64,000 nt of DNA from Hymenobacter setariae (GCF_007713685.1 NZ_VMRJ01000009.1:1-64000); one strand, 5' to 3'. Counted from the first letter of the stretch, positions 50,732 through 60,027 are shown. The notes: a model not told the origin generated them from the sequence alone. Translations and numbers: made by a program.

Positions 50732-52747
50732 ATGGAAGACGAGAAAGCACTACGAAAAATCATGGAGTTCATGCGACTCTTCGCCATCGTTTTGATGGGC
50801 ATAAACATCTACTACTACTGCTTCGGCTACTTCCAGTCGATGGGGTGGACTTCGGGCGTAGTCGAGCGCATCATGGCCAGCCTCACCAAAAACTCCTTCC
50901 TGTTTAAAGCCAGTTGGGTAAGTAAAACCCTGGCCGTGGTTTTCCTCATTCTGAGCTGCCTCGGCATCAAGGGCCGCGCCAACGAAAAATTAAAAGGGAA
51001 AACGGTGATTGGCTACGCGCTGATTGGGCTGGGGCTGATTTATGGCTCCGACCTGCTACGCGCTACCGACCTGCCGGCCGGGCTGGCCACGTTCCTCTAC
51101 GTGGCGCTGGTCGCGGGGGGCTTCCTGCTGCTGCTGAGCGCCGGCACCTGGCTCAGCCGGTTGTTCAACAACGACCTGATGAAAGACATTTTCAATAAGG
51201 ACAACGAATCATTCCCCCAGGAGGAGCGGCTGATGGAAAACGAGTACTCGGTGAATCTGCGCACCGAATACCTGGTGCGGGGCAAGAAGCATCACGGCTG
51301 GCTGAACGTGGTCAATCCATTCCGCGCCACGATGGTGCTGGGTACCCCCGGTAGCGGTAAGTCCTTCGCGGTCATTAACGAATTCATCCGGCAGCACCTG
51401 GCTAAGGGCTTCTGCATGTACATCTACGATTACAAGTTTGATGACCTGAGCCTAATCTGCTACAACGAGTTGTTGAAACACCAGGACAAGTTTGATAAGC
51501 CGGTGGGCTTCTATGTCATCAACTTCGATAACCCGCGCAAAAGCCACCGCTGCAACCCGCTGCTGCCCGAGTTGATGACAGACATTGTGGATGCCTACGA
51601 AAGCGCGTCCACCATCATGCTCAACCTCAACAAGAGCTGGATTAGCAAGCAAGGCGACTTCTTCGTGGAGAGCCCCATCAACTTCGTGGCGGCCATCATC
51701 TGGTTTTTGAAGCTGTTCGAGAAGGGCAAGTATTGCACCTTCCCCCACGTCATTGAGTTTCTGAGCCGCGATTACGAGGAGATTTTCCCTGTCTTAGCCT
51801 CGTACCCCGAGATTGAGAACCTGGTGAAGCCGTTCGTGTCGGCGTTCCAGAAGGATGCTATTGAGCAGCTGGAAGGTCAGATTGCCAGCGCCCGGATTCC
51901 GCTGGGCCGGCTGGCCAGCCCACAGCTGTACTGGGTAATGTCGGGCAATGATTTTACGCTCGATATTAACAGCAACGAGGAGCCCAAGGTATTGTGCGTG
52001 GGCAACAACCCCGACCGCCAAGCCATCTACGGGGCCGCGCTGGGCCTCTATAATGCCCGTCTCGTGAAGCTGGTCAACAAGAAGGGCAAGCGGAAATCGT
52101 CCATCATCATTGACGAGTTGCCAACGATTTACTTCAAAGGGCTGGATAACCTGATTGCCACGGCGCGAAGCAACAAGGTTTCGACGTGTCTGGGCTTCCA
52201 GGACTTCTCGCAGCTGGAGCGCGACTACGGCCAGAAGGAGGCCGAAGTAATCAAGAACACCGTGGGCAACGTGTTTAGCGGTCAGGTATCGGGTAACAGC
52301 GGCAAATGGCTGAGCGAGCGCTTCGGCAAAATCCTGCAACAGCGCCAGAGCCTGAGCATCAACATGCGCGAGACGAGCACCAGCCTTTCCACGCAGATGG
52401 ACAGCATGATACCGGCCAGCACGATTGCCAATCTGACCCAGGGTAATTTCGTGGGGGCCGTCGCCGATAATTTTGGGGAGGAGATTGAGCAGAAGGTTTT
52501 CCACGCCAAGATTCAGGTAGACGTGAAGGCCGTAACCGCCGAGGCCAGAAACTACCAGCCGATTCCCGATATTACCAGCTTTATCAACCCAGCCACTGGC
52601 AAAGACGAGGCTGAGGAAATGATACAAGCCAACTTCCGCAGCATCAAAAATGACGTGAAAGAGCTGTGCGCCCGGGAGCTGGTTCGCATTGGCAATGACC
52701 CTGACCTAAAGCACCTCATCAAGGAGAAAACCGAGAAAGCAAAATGA
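50732..52747 (+). CDS. mobC: Type IV coupling protein (VirD4/TraG-like, MobC)
   Basis: 671 residues. The coupling protein brings relaxosome and protein substrates to the T4SS. Three N-terminal membrane helices (FAIVLMGINIYYYCFGYF; LAVVFLILSCLGI; TFLYVALVAGGFLLLLSAG) precede the ATPase: LGTPGSGKSFAVINEFIRQ (Walker A) and SSIIIDELPTIYFKGLDNLIATARSNKVST (Walker B and following). Starts 40 bases after the relaxase. Its stop overlaps the next start (ATGA). Confidence 0.94.
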   Translation: MEDEKALRKIMEFMRLFAIVLMGINIYYYCFGYFQSMGWTSGVVERIMASLTKNSFLFKASWVSKTLAVVFLILSCLGIKGRANEKLKGKTVIGYALIGLGLIYGSDLLRATDLPAGLATFLYVALVAGGFLLLLSAGTWLSRLFNNDLMKDIFNKDNESFPQEERLMENEYSVNLRTEYLVRGKKHHGWLNVVNPFRATMVLGTPGSGKSFAVINEFIRQHLAKGFCMYIYDYKFDDLSLICYNELLKHQDKFDKPVGFYVINFDNPRKSHRCNPLLPELMTDIVDAYESASTIMLNLNKSWISKQGDFFVESPINFVAAIIWFLKLFEKGKYCTFPHVIEFLSRDYEEIFPVLASYPEIENLVKPFVSAFQKDAIEQLEGQIASARIPLGRLASPQLYWVMSGNDFTLDINSNEEPKVLCVGNNPDRQAIYGAALGLYNARLVKLVNKKGKRKSSIIIDELPTIYFKGLDNLIATARSNKVSTCLGFQDFSQLERDYGQKEAEVIKNTVGNVFSGQVSGNSGKWLSERFGKILQQRQSLSINMRETSTSLSTQMDSMIPASTIANLTQGNFVGAVADNFGEEIEQKVFHAKIQVDVKAVTAEARNYQPIPDITSFINPATGKDEAEEMIQANFRSIKNDVKELCARELVRIGNDPDLKHLIKEKTEKAK

Positions 52748-53184
52748 AAGAGCCGCAGTCCAGCCCCGGAACCCCCAGCCCTAACAGCAAGCGAGTAGGG
52801 AAACGCCTGGCCACAATTCGCGAAGAATTGGGCAAGCACTACGGGGAGGCGGAATGGACGCAGGCGGCGGTAGCCAAACGCATTGGGCTGACGCAAAACA
52901 TCGTATGGCGCATTGAGCAGGGGGAGGGGGGCAAGATTGAAAACTGGCTCAAGGTGATGGGGGTGTATGAGAGCCGGGGCTACAACCTGAACTGGGTGCT
53001 GACCAAAAACAATGGCCAGGTGAGCAAGCTTCAGCTGGACGAGGTAACCAAGAAGTCGCCGGAGCCCATCCGGGATGCCATTGTAAGGACGCTGGATAAG
53101 CACCTTACCGCCGTTGACGAGAAATTAGATGCCAAGATGGCTGAGCTTTCCGAACTGCTGACCACGCATCTGCGTACCCCCTAG
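52744..53184 (+). CDS. XRE-family HTH protein of the mobilisation operon
   Basis: 146 residues. RLATIREELGKHYGEAEWTQAAVAKRIGLTQNIVWRIEQGEGGKIENWLKVMGVYE is a Cro/C1-type HTH. The C-terminal helix (DAIVRTLDKHLTAVDEKLDAKMAELSELL) may dimerise. Coupled to the T4CP gene by a 4-base overlap and followed by a strong terminator, so it ends the mob operon and may regulate it. Confidence 0.75.
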   Translation: MKEPQSSPGTPSPNSKRVGKRLATIREELGKHYGEAEWTQAAVAKRIGLTQNIVWRIEQGEGGKIENWLKVMGVYESRGYNLNWVLTKNNGQVSKLQLDEVTKKSPEPIRDAIVRTLDKHLTAVDEKLDAKMAELSELLTTHLRTP

Positions 53185-53220
53185 CATCAATATAACCGCG
53201 CCGTTTCAATAACACGAAAA

Positions 53221-53264
53221 CGAGAGGCTGGAACCTAAGTTGGTTTCAGCCTCTCGTTTTTTTT
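53221..53264 (+). terminator. Strong terminator of the mob operon
   Basis: CGAGAGGCTG at 53221 and CAGCCTCTCG ending at 53256 form a long near-perfect stem with a short loop, followed by eight T residues. It separates the mob operon from the DUF4099 gene. Confidence 0.85.
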
Positions 53265-53298
53265 GGCCCATTATTTCCACCTAACCACATCATTACCA

Positions 53299-55866
53299 AT
53301 GGCAGAGCAAGACGAAGTGCCCATTACGGAGGCCGTAGCGCCTACCCCCACCGCGTCCCAGGTAATCTACCTGAATGGCCTGCCAATGCCCGATGGCACG
53401 GTGGGCCGGGATTTACTCAGCAACCGGCCGGCACATTACAGCCTTTTTGAACTGAGAGTGGACCCCAGCAACCCCAACCGGGCGGAGGCATTCCCCGCCC
53501 CTAATGCTGATGCGCAGCTGTTGTACAGCCAAGACAGCGTCTTGAATCGGGTGTTTAATTTCGAGGGGCGGCCCCAGCCGGGGCAGGATTTTCTGGCCGT
53601 GCAGCAGCCCGCCATTTTTGAGCGCAGCGGCGAAACGTGGAAAATGACCATGCAAGGGCAGACGGGCTTTAGCAACCAGCCACAGCAGCAGCAGGTGCCG
53701 GAACTGGCCAGCGACGTTACCACGACTGCCGGCCCGGTGCGCGAGGAGGCTGCCGCCAGCTTGGGTAATCAGGAGCCCGGTAGCCGTATTCAGGTGAAAT
53801 GGCAGCAGATTAACGACGAGGTATTGCCTCTTGATGAGATGCGGCTGTATTTGGAAGGCCAAGGGCTGCACATGGACAACCCCCAGGGCTACCAGGTCGG
53901 GCGAGGGGAGGATGGCAAGCTGACCACGAGCTTTCACCTGAAGTATGACCCCGCGCAAACTGACCCGCTGAAGATTGAGGGGGCTATCCAGGGCTTAAAA
54001 GAGCTGGGTAGTGGCAACGGCTTACAGGTTTTTGAAAACCATGAGCAGGAGGCCGCCCGCCAAAAGCTCATTGACCCAACCCAGCAGGCCAGTACCCGGA
54101 CCGTGGCCAATGAGCTGAAGCGGGAACTGGCAGTAAGCGATTGGGGCACCAATCCGGCGACATTGGAAAGCCTGATGTCGAAAGCGCCGGCCGCCGCGCC
54201 GACCCAGGAGCCCGCACCCGATGGGACCGCGCCCGCAGTGGCCGCCGCGCCGGCCGCTGCCGACAAGCCAGCCCCCGAGCAGGCCCCCGCACCCGCGTTG
54301 GAATCCAGCGCCGGGGAACTGCAAATTAAATGGAAGCAGCAGGGCGACGCGGTGGCTCCCTTGCTGGAAATGCGGGCCTACCTCGACCAACTCAAAGAAT
54401 CGGGCGTAGCAGTTGGCCCCATGAAGTTTGAGAAAGGTACCGATGGGAAGCTGAGCGGCAGCTTCGGCGTGAGCTACGACCCGCAGAGCCCGGAGCTGAC
54501 CAAGCTGGAGGGCACTATCCAGGGCTTGAAGCGTGTCGGCAATGGGATTGAGATTGTCGAGAAGCCTGAGCAGGTAGTAGCTCGCCGGCAGCGCATGGGC
54601 GTGGACGACCAGGACCAGGCTACCGACCTGGGCTATTCCGTCAAAGAAGCGTTTGGCGTGAAGCAGTGGGATGCGCTGAGTGCCCAGCTAAGCCAGGCTC
54701 CCAAGCAGGCCCTCACCGGCCCGGAGCAGGCCCAGCAGGCAGCCGGCGTGGAGCGCGTGAAGCAGGTAGCCCAGCAGCAGGGTAAATCCACGGCGCAGGT
54801 GATTCAGGATGGCAAAAGCCTGCTTGACATTGATACCAGCGGCAACCCGGTCTCGGCGTTTCTGAAAAACTTCTATGAACACCTGAACGGCGCTCCCAAA
54901 ACCCGCCAGTCGCTGGAAGTCGATTACGAGAAGACCCGCCAGGACCTACAGGCCCGCCTGATAAAATCGGCCGGTAATGCCGATGCCGGCGACCAGTTGA
55001 AGCCGGGTGCCCGGCCCGAAGGCGTAGCCCCCACGGCCCCGGCCGCAGCTGTTGCCGCCGCCGTAGCGCCCGAGGCCCCCGCGCCGGCCGCCACCGCTGT
55101 CCCCGTGCAGCAGCCCGCCACGCCCGCGCCGGCTCCGAAATTTACCGAGGCCGATATTCCCCAAAAAGTGCTCGCTTCGCTGGGCCTGACTGATGCCGAC
55201 CTGAAAGCCAACGGCCAGCTGCAAAAGCTGCTGAACGGCGAGAAAACCGGCTTGCTGGCCATGCAGGCAGTCGGTAAGGAGGGGCAGGAACCGGTGAGAT
55301 TCGAGGCGAAGATGGTGCTTCACCGCGAGGCGGACGGCTCGGCCACGCTGAAAATGGAGTTGCCGAAGAAGCTGCTGGAGATTCCCAACGAGATAGGGGG
55401 CCAGCCATTTACCCCAGAGCAGCGCAAGCAGTTGGAAACCGAGGGCACCGCTGGCTTAGTGCGCGGCCTGAAGGACAAAGAAGGCAACACCTACAACGGC
55501 TACGTGGGCGTTGATAAAGAGATGAACAAGGTCGTAGTTTTACCGGAAAGTAAGGTGACTTTCAAGGACGAGATTGCGGGCGTAAAACTATCAGCGGAGC
55601 AGAGTCACGACCTGCGCGAAGGCAAAGCAGTGCATCTGGCGCAAATGAACCGACCCAATGGGGGCGAGCCGTTTGACGGGACTGTACAAATCCACGCCGC
55701 GAAAGCCGGCGTGGAAGTGAAGCCCGAGCCTTACGAGCTGGCCAAAACCCAGGCACCAGCGGCTACCCAGACGCGGGACCTGGATTCGGAGAAAAAGCAG
55801 GCACCCGTAGCAACGGTGACCGAAGTAGTAGCACCCGCGCCACGGGTGCGCGGCCCACGCATCTAA
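53299..55866 (+). CDS. DUF4099/DUF3945-type element protein with internal repeats
   Basis: 855 residues from ATG 53299. Two related units, near 164-300 and 341-475, share the pattern (L/I)Q(V/I)KW(K/Q)Q...MR(L/A)YL...DGKL..SF...YDP......EG.IQGLK. The third part (FTEADIPQKVLASLGLTDADL; KLLNGEKTGLL; PFTPEQRKQLETEGTAGLV; VKLSAEQSHDLREGKAV) matches DUF4099 and DUF3945 modules. Long Pro/Ala linkers separate them. Family members travel with Bacteroidota conjugative elements, function unknown. It ends PRVRGPRI, matching the shared basic tail. Flanked by terminators, so it may be its own unit. Confidence 0.8.
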   Translation: MAEQDEVPITEAVAPTPTASQVIYLNGLPMPDGTVGRDLLSNRPAHYSLFELRVDPSNPNRAEAFPAPNADAQLLYSQDSVLNRVFNFEGRPQPGQDFLAVQQPAIFERSGETWKMTMQGQTGFSNQPQQQQVPELASDVTTTAGPVREEAAASLGNQEPGSRIQVKWQQINDEVLPLDEMRLYLEGQGLHMDNPQGYQVGRGEDGKLTTSFHLKYDPAQTDPLKIEGAIQGLKELGSGNGLQVFENHEQEAARQKLIDPTQQASTRTVANELKRELAVSDWGTNPATLESLMSKAPAAAPTQEPAPDGTAPAVAAAPAAADKPAPEQAPAPALESSAGELQIKWKQQGDAVAPLLEMRAYLDQLKESGVAVGPMKFEKGTDGKLSGSFGVSYDPQSPELTKLEGTIQGLKRVGNGIEIVEKPEQVVARRQRMGVDDQDQATDLGYSVKEAFGVKQWDALSAQLSQAPKQALTGPEQAQQAAGVERVKQVAQQQGKSTAQVIQDGKSLLDIDTSGNPVSAFLKNFYEHLNGAPKTRQSLEVDYEKTRQDLQARLIKSAGNADAGDQLKPGARPEGVAPTAPAAAVAAAVAPEAPAPAATAVPVQQPATPAPAPKFTEADIPQKVLASLGLTDADLKANGQLQKLLNGEKTGLLAMQAVGKEGQEPVRFEAKMVLHREADGSATLKMELPKKLLEIPNEIGGQPFTPEQRKQLETEGTAGLVRGLKDKEGNTYNGYVGVDKEMNKVVVLPESKVTFKDEIAGVKLSAEQSHDLREGKAVHLAQMNRPNGGEPFDGTVQIHAAKAGVEVKPEPYELAKTQAPAATQTRDLDSEKKQAPVATVTEVVAPAPRVRGPRI

Positions 55867-55930
55867 AGGCGCTTCGTGCGGCCTTTAGGTAGTATCAACG
55901 AAGCCCGAAAACACTGTTTTCGGGCTTCCT
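55864..55930 (+). terminator. Two hairpins between the DUF4099 and Toprim genes
   Basis: TAAAGGC/GCCTTTA (55864-55887) and GAAGCCCGAAAACA (55900-55913) with TGTTTTCGGGCTTC (55915-55928). The second is a long stem followed by a few T residues. Likely a terminator or attenuator. Confidence 0.7.
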
Positions 55931-55942
55931 ATTTAACCTGAT

Positions 55943-57976
55943 ATGGAACACGACCTCACCTTCCAGCAAATCAAGGAGCGCGTTGAACTCCCCGAAATAC
56001 TTACCCATTATGGCTACGCGCTGCAAAAGGGCGAGGACCTGGGCAAGGGGAAATGGCACGTTTTCGAGGGGGATGACAAGCTCGTGGTTTTCAAGGGTAG
56101 GGGAGGGGACTGGATGTATTTCAACAGCCAGGACGACCGCGATAAGGGCAGCGTCGTCGATTGGATGAAAAACCGGGTGAGCACGGGCCGCGTCGTCGGT
56201 ATCGAGCAGTTGCCCGGCCGCAATATGTGGCAGAGCGTCAACGACCATTTCCGGGCCTACCTGAACCTGCCCGAGTCCGAGCGGCCCAGGCTGACTTTGC
56301 CGCCAATCAGCGAAACCACCCCCGGCGAGAAATTTCACAGCATCTACACCAAAGACTGCCGGCCCCTCGAAAATACCACTTTTCTGGAGAGCCGGGGTAT
56401 TACAAAAACCACGATTGAGAACCCACAGTTTGCCGGCCGCATCCTGAACCAGCTGCACACCGTGCAGCGCGAGGGAATGCCGGCCAAGACGTTTGTAAAT
56501 ACGGCCTTCCCGGCCTACCACGACGGCCGCGTTGTGGGGCTGGAGCTGAAAGGGGAGGGCTTCAAAGGCCAGGCGGCCGAAAGCCAGTTTGCCCGCTCGC
56601 TGTGGCTGAGCAAGCTGCCGGAGGGCAAGCCGCCCACGCACCTTGTAGTGAGCGAGTCGGCCATTGATACGCTCTCCTACGCGCAACTGCACCCCGGCGA
56701 GCGAGTGTTGTATGCATCCACGTCGGGCACGCTGACGCAGAATAAGATATTTGAGATGAAGCGGCTGCTGGGGGAGGAGCGCATCCCCGCCATTAAATCC
56801 GCTTTCGACAACGATACCCAGGGCCACCACTTCGATACCCGACTACTCGCGGGCTTTGCCAGCGAGCAGAACCCGATGAAGGTGGTGCGGGAGCACGAGC
56901 ACCTGCTGACCGTCGAAGTCACCACGGCCAACCTGGCCAGTATGCAGGCCGTGACCCAGCAGTTGAAATCCTTCAATGCCCGAACCACCGAGCAGTACAA
57001 CCGCGAAAGCGGGGAGCCCGTCTCGCCAGCCATCGCCCAGACCTTGCGCGACGAGTTAATTAGTTCGGCCAGGCAAGGCCCCAATACTTACCAGTTCCAC
57101 GTTCCAATGAACCGCGAAGCGTTGGGCGCTTTCAATCAGGCCATCGCCCAGAGCTTGCAGTACGACCAGAAAATCGAACTCGTCAAAAGCCAGGGTAAGG
57201 ATTGGAATGAGGATTTGAAGCAGGACCAGATGCAGCGCGTGGTAAAGCGGGAGTTGGGCAGCGCCGTTACTCAGCAGCCGGAAGTGCCGGCCACCGCACG
57301 CGATAAGGGGGAGCGCCTGCTTACGATAGCGTATCGGGAAAGCCGGGATGAAATGTCGCAGCTGAGCACCTTGCAGCAGAACCTGGAAAAAGTGGGCCTG
57401 AGCATCGACCACTCGCGCAAGTTGGATAATGCTGCTCCCCGCGAACTGGCTACCGAGCTGACGCTACGCTACCGATTGGACTCGCCCCAATTGCCCGCTA
57501 TTAGCGCTGCCCTCGACAGCCTGGCCACCAACCCAAAGGTTACGGTCAACGAAGGGATGGTGGCCCAGACGGAGCGCCGGCAGATGGCTGGTGAACAGGA
57601 AGTGGCCCAGCAGCAGAAGCGGGCCGAGCAGCAGCAGCTACAGCCGAGTGATTCGCCCGGCCACGACCAGGCCCGCCGCGTGTTCATTAACGCTGCCGCG
57701 CTGGTAGCGCAGACCCTACGAGAGAATGGGGGAGGCTTACAGGCCGCCTATTTGCAGCAGGTAAGCAAAAGTTTGCTCAAGCAGCCGGAAATCAAGCCAC
57801 TGGACCAGGAAAATCTGGTTAAGGTGCTGGCCAAGGTAGACCAGGTACCCGCCCTCAAAGACAGTTCCAGTGTAGGCCAACTGCGCCAGGCTATGCAGGT
57901 TCTCCTTACCCCGGCTAAGCAGGAGCAGGCACAAGCGCAACAGCCGGAGCGCCGACGTGGCCCTAAGCTTTCGTAG
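55943..57976 (+). CDS. Toprim-domain (primase-like) element protein
   Basis: 677 residues. The opening LTFQQIKERVELPEILTHYGYAL and GDWMYFNSQDDRDKGSVVDWMKNR resemble the CHC2-like start of plasmid primases, but lacks the Cys/His zinc set. The Toprim core is LVVSESAIDTLSYAQLHPG (Glu) and AIKSAFDNDTQGHH (D-x-D), as in DnaG-like proteins and DUF3991. The C-terminal 300 residues are helical with Gln-rich repeats. It ends ERRRGPKLS, the shared basic tail. Co-directional with the mob operon, it may prime or protect transferred strands (inference). Confidence 0.8.
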   Translation: MEHDLTFQQIKERVELPEILTHYGYALQKGEDLGKGKWHVFEGDDKLVVFKGRGGDWMYFNSQDDRDKGSVVDWMKNRVSTGRVVGIEQLPGRNMWQSVNDHFRAYLNLPESERPRLTLPPISETTPGEKFHSIYTKDCRPLENTTFLESRGITKTTIENPQFAGRILNQLHTVQREGMPAKTFVNTAFPAYHDGRVVGLELKGEGFKGQAAESQFARSLWLSKLPEGKPPTHLVVSESAIDTLSYAQLHPGERVLYASTSGTLTQNKIFEMKRLLGEERIPAIKSAFDNDTQGHHFDTRLLAGFASEQNPMKVVREHEHLLTVEVTTANLASMQAVTQQLKSFNARTTEQYNRESGEPVSPAIAQTLRDELISSARQGPNTYQFHVPMNREALGAFNQAIAQSLQYDQKIELVKSQGKDWNEDLKQDQMQRVVKRELGSAVTQQPEVPATARDKGERLLTIAYRESRDEMSQLSTLQQNLEKVGLSIDHSRKLDNAAPRELATELTLRYRLDSPQLPAISAALDSLATNPKVTVNEGMVAQTERRQMAGEQEVAQQQKRAEQQQLQPSDSPGHDQARRVFINAAALVAQTLRENGGGLQAAYLQQVSKSLLKQPEIKPLDQENLVKVLAKVDQVPALKDSSSVGQLRQAMQVLLTPAKQEQAQAQQPERRRGPKLS

Positions 57977-58277
57977 CGGCTTCATAAGCCACTACGTAGT
58001 CAGTAGTAAAGTCGGCCGCCACTACTTGTTGTCCAAAGCAGATAATGCGCTCCCGAAGACACAGGCCCCACGGGGTATGCCCTTGCTGAATGCACTCGCC
58101 CAGCGCCTGCTTGTAATCTGCGCCCAACTCATACTGAGTGCCATCCTCATCAAGCACAATGCCGCGCAGCTCGTCAAAGGGAAATGATACTGGATTGGCA
58201 AAGTACCCCTGCACGAGCGGTTGGCCAGTAGCCAAGCGTCGCTGCACGTCAGCAAAAAAATCCCACTCGTTTTTCAT
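57963..58277 (-). CDS. Hypothetical protein, 104 aa
   Basis: ATG 58277 opens MKNEWDFFADVQRRLATGQPLVQGYFANP. The protein is compact and soluble with alternating strands (GIVLDEDGTQYELGADYKQAL, VVAADFTTDYVVAYEA). No named domain. The 3' end overlaps the Toprim gene by 14 bases on the opposite strand. Could be an element-borne regulator or immunity-type protein; nothing in the sequence decides. Confidence 0.55.
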   Translation of the reverse strand: MKNEWDFFADVQRRLATGQPLVQGYFANPVSFPFDELRGIVLDEDGTQYELGADYKQALGECIQQGHTPWGLCLRERIICFGQQVVAADFTTDYVVAYEAATKA

Positions 58278-58405
58278 GGTGCACCGGTAATTTACTCAAA
58301 GTAAACGGCCGCTAGCTTAGGAAGTACGCAAGCCAGGCCCTGGGCTCTAAATTTGAGTTAGTGCGCCTCACCATAGAAGGGAAAGCACTAGCAACATGCA
58401 AAAAG

Positions 58406-58433
58406 ACCTTACCGCTTCGGTGAGGTTTTTTTA
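58406..58433. terminator. Bidirectional terminator hairpin
   Basis: ACCTTACCG and CGGTGAGGT (one G-T pair) with a short loop, T run on the plus side and A run on the other side. It can end transcripts in both directions between the 104- and 111-residue genes. Confidence 0.65.
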
Positions 58434-58456
58434 TGCCTATCTGGTAAGGAACTAAC

Positions 58457-58792
58457 TCACGCAGCCGGTGGCAGGAGCAAGTTTAGCAGCTGCCGCTGTT
58501 GCTTTTCCAGCGCGGTCATGCGCTCCACCAGCTGCCCGATAGCGGCGATAACTTCTTCATTCGTTGAAGAAGACTGATTCGCGGCCACGGCGGTGGGCGT
58601 GCGCCCGCGCTCTTTGCGCCGACGGATTTTGATGGCCGACTGGCTTTCGAGTGGATGAGCCCGCCCGGCGCGCTGGTTACAGGCCGCTACCCGGCACGGG
58701 CTGCCGCAGTATTTCTGCACCCACCGCTTCTTGGGAACAAACTTTCGCCGGCAGTATTCGCAGGCAATTTCGGAGTTATCGAGGAGTGACAA
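58457..58792 (-). CDS. Small zinc-binding, coiled-coil protein, 111 aa
   Basis: Likely starts at TTG 58792 (MSLLDNSEIACEYC). CEYCRRKF...KYCGSPC is a treble-clef-like pattern with several Cys. A basic linker (RRRKERGRTP) and a coiled coil (VIAAIGQLVERMTALEKQQRQLLNLL) follow. Probably nucleic-acid binding. No named family. The start is unsure, as no ATG is nearby in frame. Confidence 0.55.
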   Translation of the reverse strand: MSLLDNSEIACEYCRRKFVPKKRWVQKYCGSPCRVAACNQRAGRAHPLESQSAIKIRRRKERGRTPTAVAANQSSSTNEEVIAAIGQLVERMTALEKQQRQLLNLLLPPAA

Positions 58793-59288
58793 AGGCGTTT
58801 CGCGTTAATACCAATTGCAAATAACTAAAACGCAAGTAGTGTCCTTTTCTTAGCTGCCCGGCGGTCGCAGGTTTGTAGCGATGAACCTGACCAGGATTTT
58901 TGCCCCGCCTTACTGCCGAGCTGCCTTCCGGCTGGCTCGTGATGGAGTTACGTCTACTCCCCCCGCTAAACCGCGCTTGCAGCCCCCTTAATCGGGTTGT
59001 AAATGGGGTTGACTGGCCAATAATATATTGGTTAAGAGACGATTGTGTTTCATCAGGTACCAGATATGCCGCATTTGGCACTGACGCACCTTTGGGAGCG
59101 CTCTGCTGGCCAGCACTGCCATTCCCCGACTACCAAAAAAAGTTTGCCTTTTATTCCCTTGCGGCCTTCCACTGAGGCAGTGAGGGGACTACTTACCCGT
59201 GCCGGGGCCAGTTAACGCCCCCTCGCACAAACTGGTTTTCCACCTTATATCACCGGGTCTGGTGCCCGGCTTTTTACAAACGCAACCC
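58793..59288. other. Long stretch without a confident gene
   Basis: Two overlapping frames (minus 58776-59081, 101 codons; plus 58900-59175, 91 codons) are open but show no domain and no clear ribosome-binding site. The minus frame ends RKGHYLRFSYLQLVLTRN, which could be a gene remnant. I see no repeat, tRNA or terminator here. Confidence 0.4.
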
Positions 59289-59540
59289 ATGAATACGAAG
59301 AAAATCGCCCTTTACACGGCCCTGCTGACCTTAGTGGCCGTTACGTTATTCGCTTGCTACCGGGGAGTACAGCTATACCACGAAGTTATCCGGCCCCAGG
59401 TACTGGTTGCGAGCGCGGCGACTCCCACCGTGCAGCCAGGAAAACAGGTGACGACTTACAGCTTTTCGGTCGTTCGGGAAGTAGTGGTGCCGCCCGCTCC
59501 GGTTGCAGTGCCTCACCGTGCTCCCCGGCGGCACAAGTAG
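59289..59540 (+). CDS. Small membrane-anchored protein, 83 aa
   Basis: ATG 59289 gives MNTKKIALYTALLTLVAVTLFACYRGVQLYHEV, a signal anchor or membrane helix. Then a short periplasmic part follows with VSAATPTVQPGKQVTTYSFSVVREVVVPP-like composition and a basic end (RAPRRHK). No family. Convergent with the metal operon. Confidence 0.5.
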   Translation: MNTKKIALYTALLTLVAVTLFACYRGVQLYHEVIRPQVLVASAATPTVQPGKQVTTYSFSVVREVVVPPAPVAVPHRAPRRHK

Positions 59541-59558
59541 ATGGGAGCGACGACGTGT

Positions 59559-59693
59559 TCAGGAAATGTAATACTGGCTCAGCAGCACGAGGATGCCTGC
59601 GGCCAGGTAAATGCCAAAGCGCTGGAGCTTGTGAGCAGGCTTATGATGGTTGCACATGCAGGCCAAACATAGGCCCCGGCTATTCCGTTGCAT
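59559..59693 (-). CDS. Very small membrane protein, 44 aa
   Basis: From ATG 59693: MQRNSRGLCLACMCNHHKPAHK, with clustered Cys and His, then a membrane helix (FGIYLAAGILVLLSQYYIS). The Cys/His cluster before a membrane span suits a metal-sensing or metal-binding micro-protein at the end of the metal operon. Gap to the gene before it is 67 bases. Assignment is tentative. Confidence 0.45.
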   Translation of the reverse strand: MQRNSRGLCLACMCNHHKPAHKLQRFGIYLAAGILVLLSQYYIS

Positions 59694-59760
59694 CTCGTTT
59701 TGTAAGCCGGACAAATCCTTGGCTGATAACGCTATGCTGCTGAATGAGTGCCGGGAAACG

Positions 59761-60027
59761 CTAGGGGAGCGTGGTGCTGACGAGGTGACTGCGAGCTTCG
59801 GCGGTACCCTGCTGGGTTTCGTGCTGCACGTAATATTCCAACTGCGTGCCCGGTGCAAAGACATCGGTATCCAGGTAGGGCGAGCGGGTATTCACGGCCA
59901 CGCGCTGCCACGGGCCAGCCTCACCGCCCACCCGGCGGAAAACGTGGGCTACTTCCAGCAGTTCTTTGGAGAAGGCCAGGTGACGACCTTCCGGCGTTAG
60001 GGTGAGGTCAATTTTGACAGTGTGCAT
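59761..60027 (-). CDS. Hypothetical protein of the metal operon, 88 aa
   Basis: ATG 60027. A beta-rich small protein (VKIDLTLTPEGRHLAFSKELLEVAHVFRR, TDVFAPGTQLEYYVQHETQQ), perhaps a single Ig-like or regulatory domain. No signal peptide or Cys. It lies 26 bases after the ZIP-like gene on the same strand and is likely co-expressed with the metal transporters. Confidence 0.55.
   Translation of the reverse strand: MHTVKIDLTLTPEGRHLAFSKELLEVAHVFRRVGGEAGPWQRVAVNTRSPYLDTDVFAPGTQLEYYVQHETQQGTAEARSHLVSTTLP

Noticed and set aside
51794..52627. Minus-strand open frame of 277 codons
   Set aside because: It is antisense to the coupling protein ATPase domain; no motif of its own.
55895..56830. Minus-strand open frame of 311 codons
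   Set aside because: It is opposite the Toprim gene, has no domain, and its frame is explained by codon bias of the real gene.
58776..59081. Minus-strand frame of 101 codons
   Set aside because: No domain, mixed codon use and no start signal; kept only as a possible remnant.
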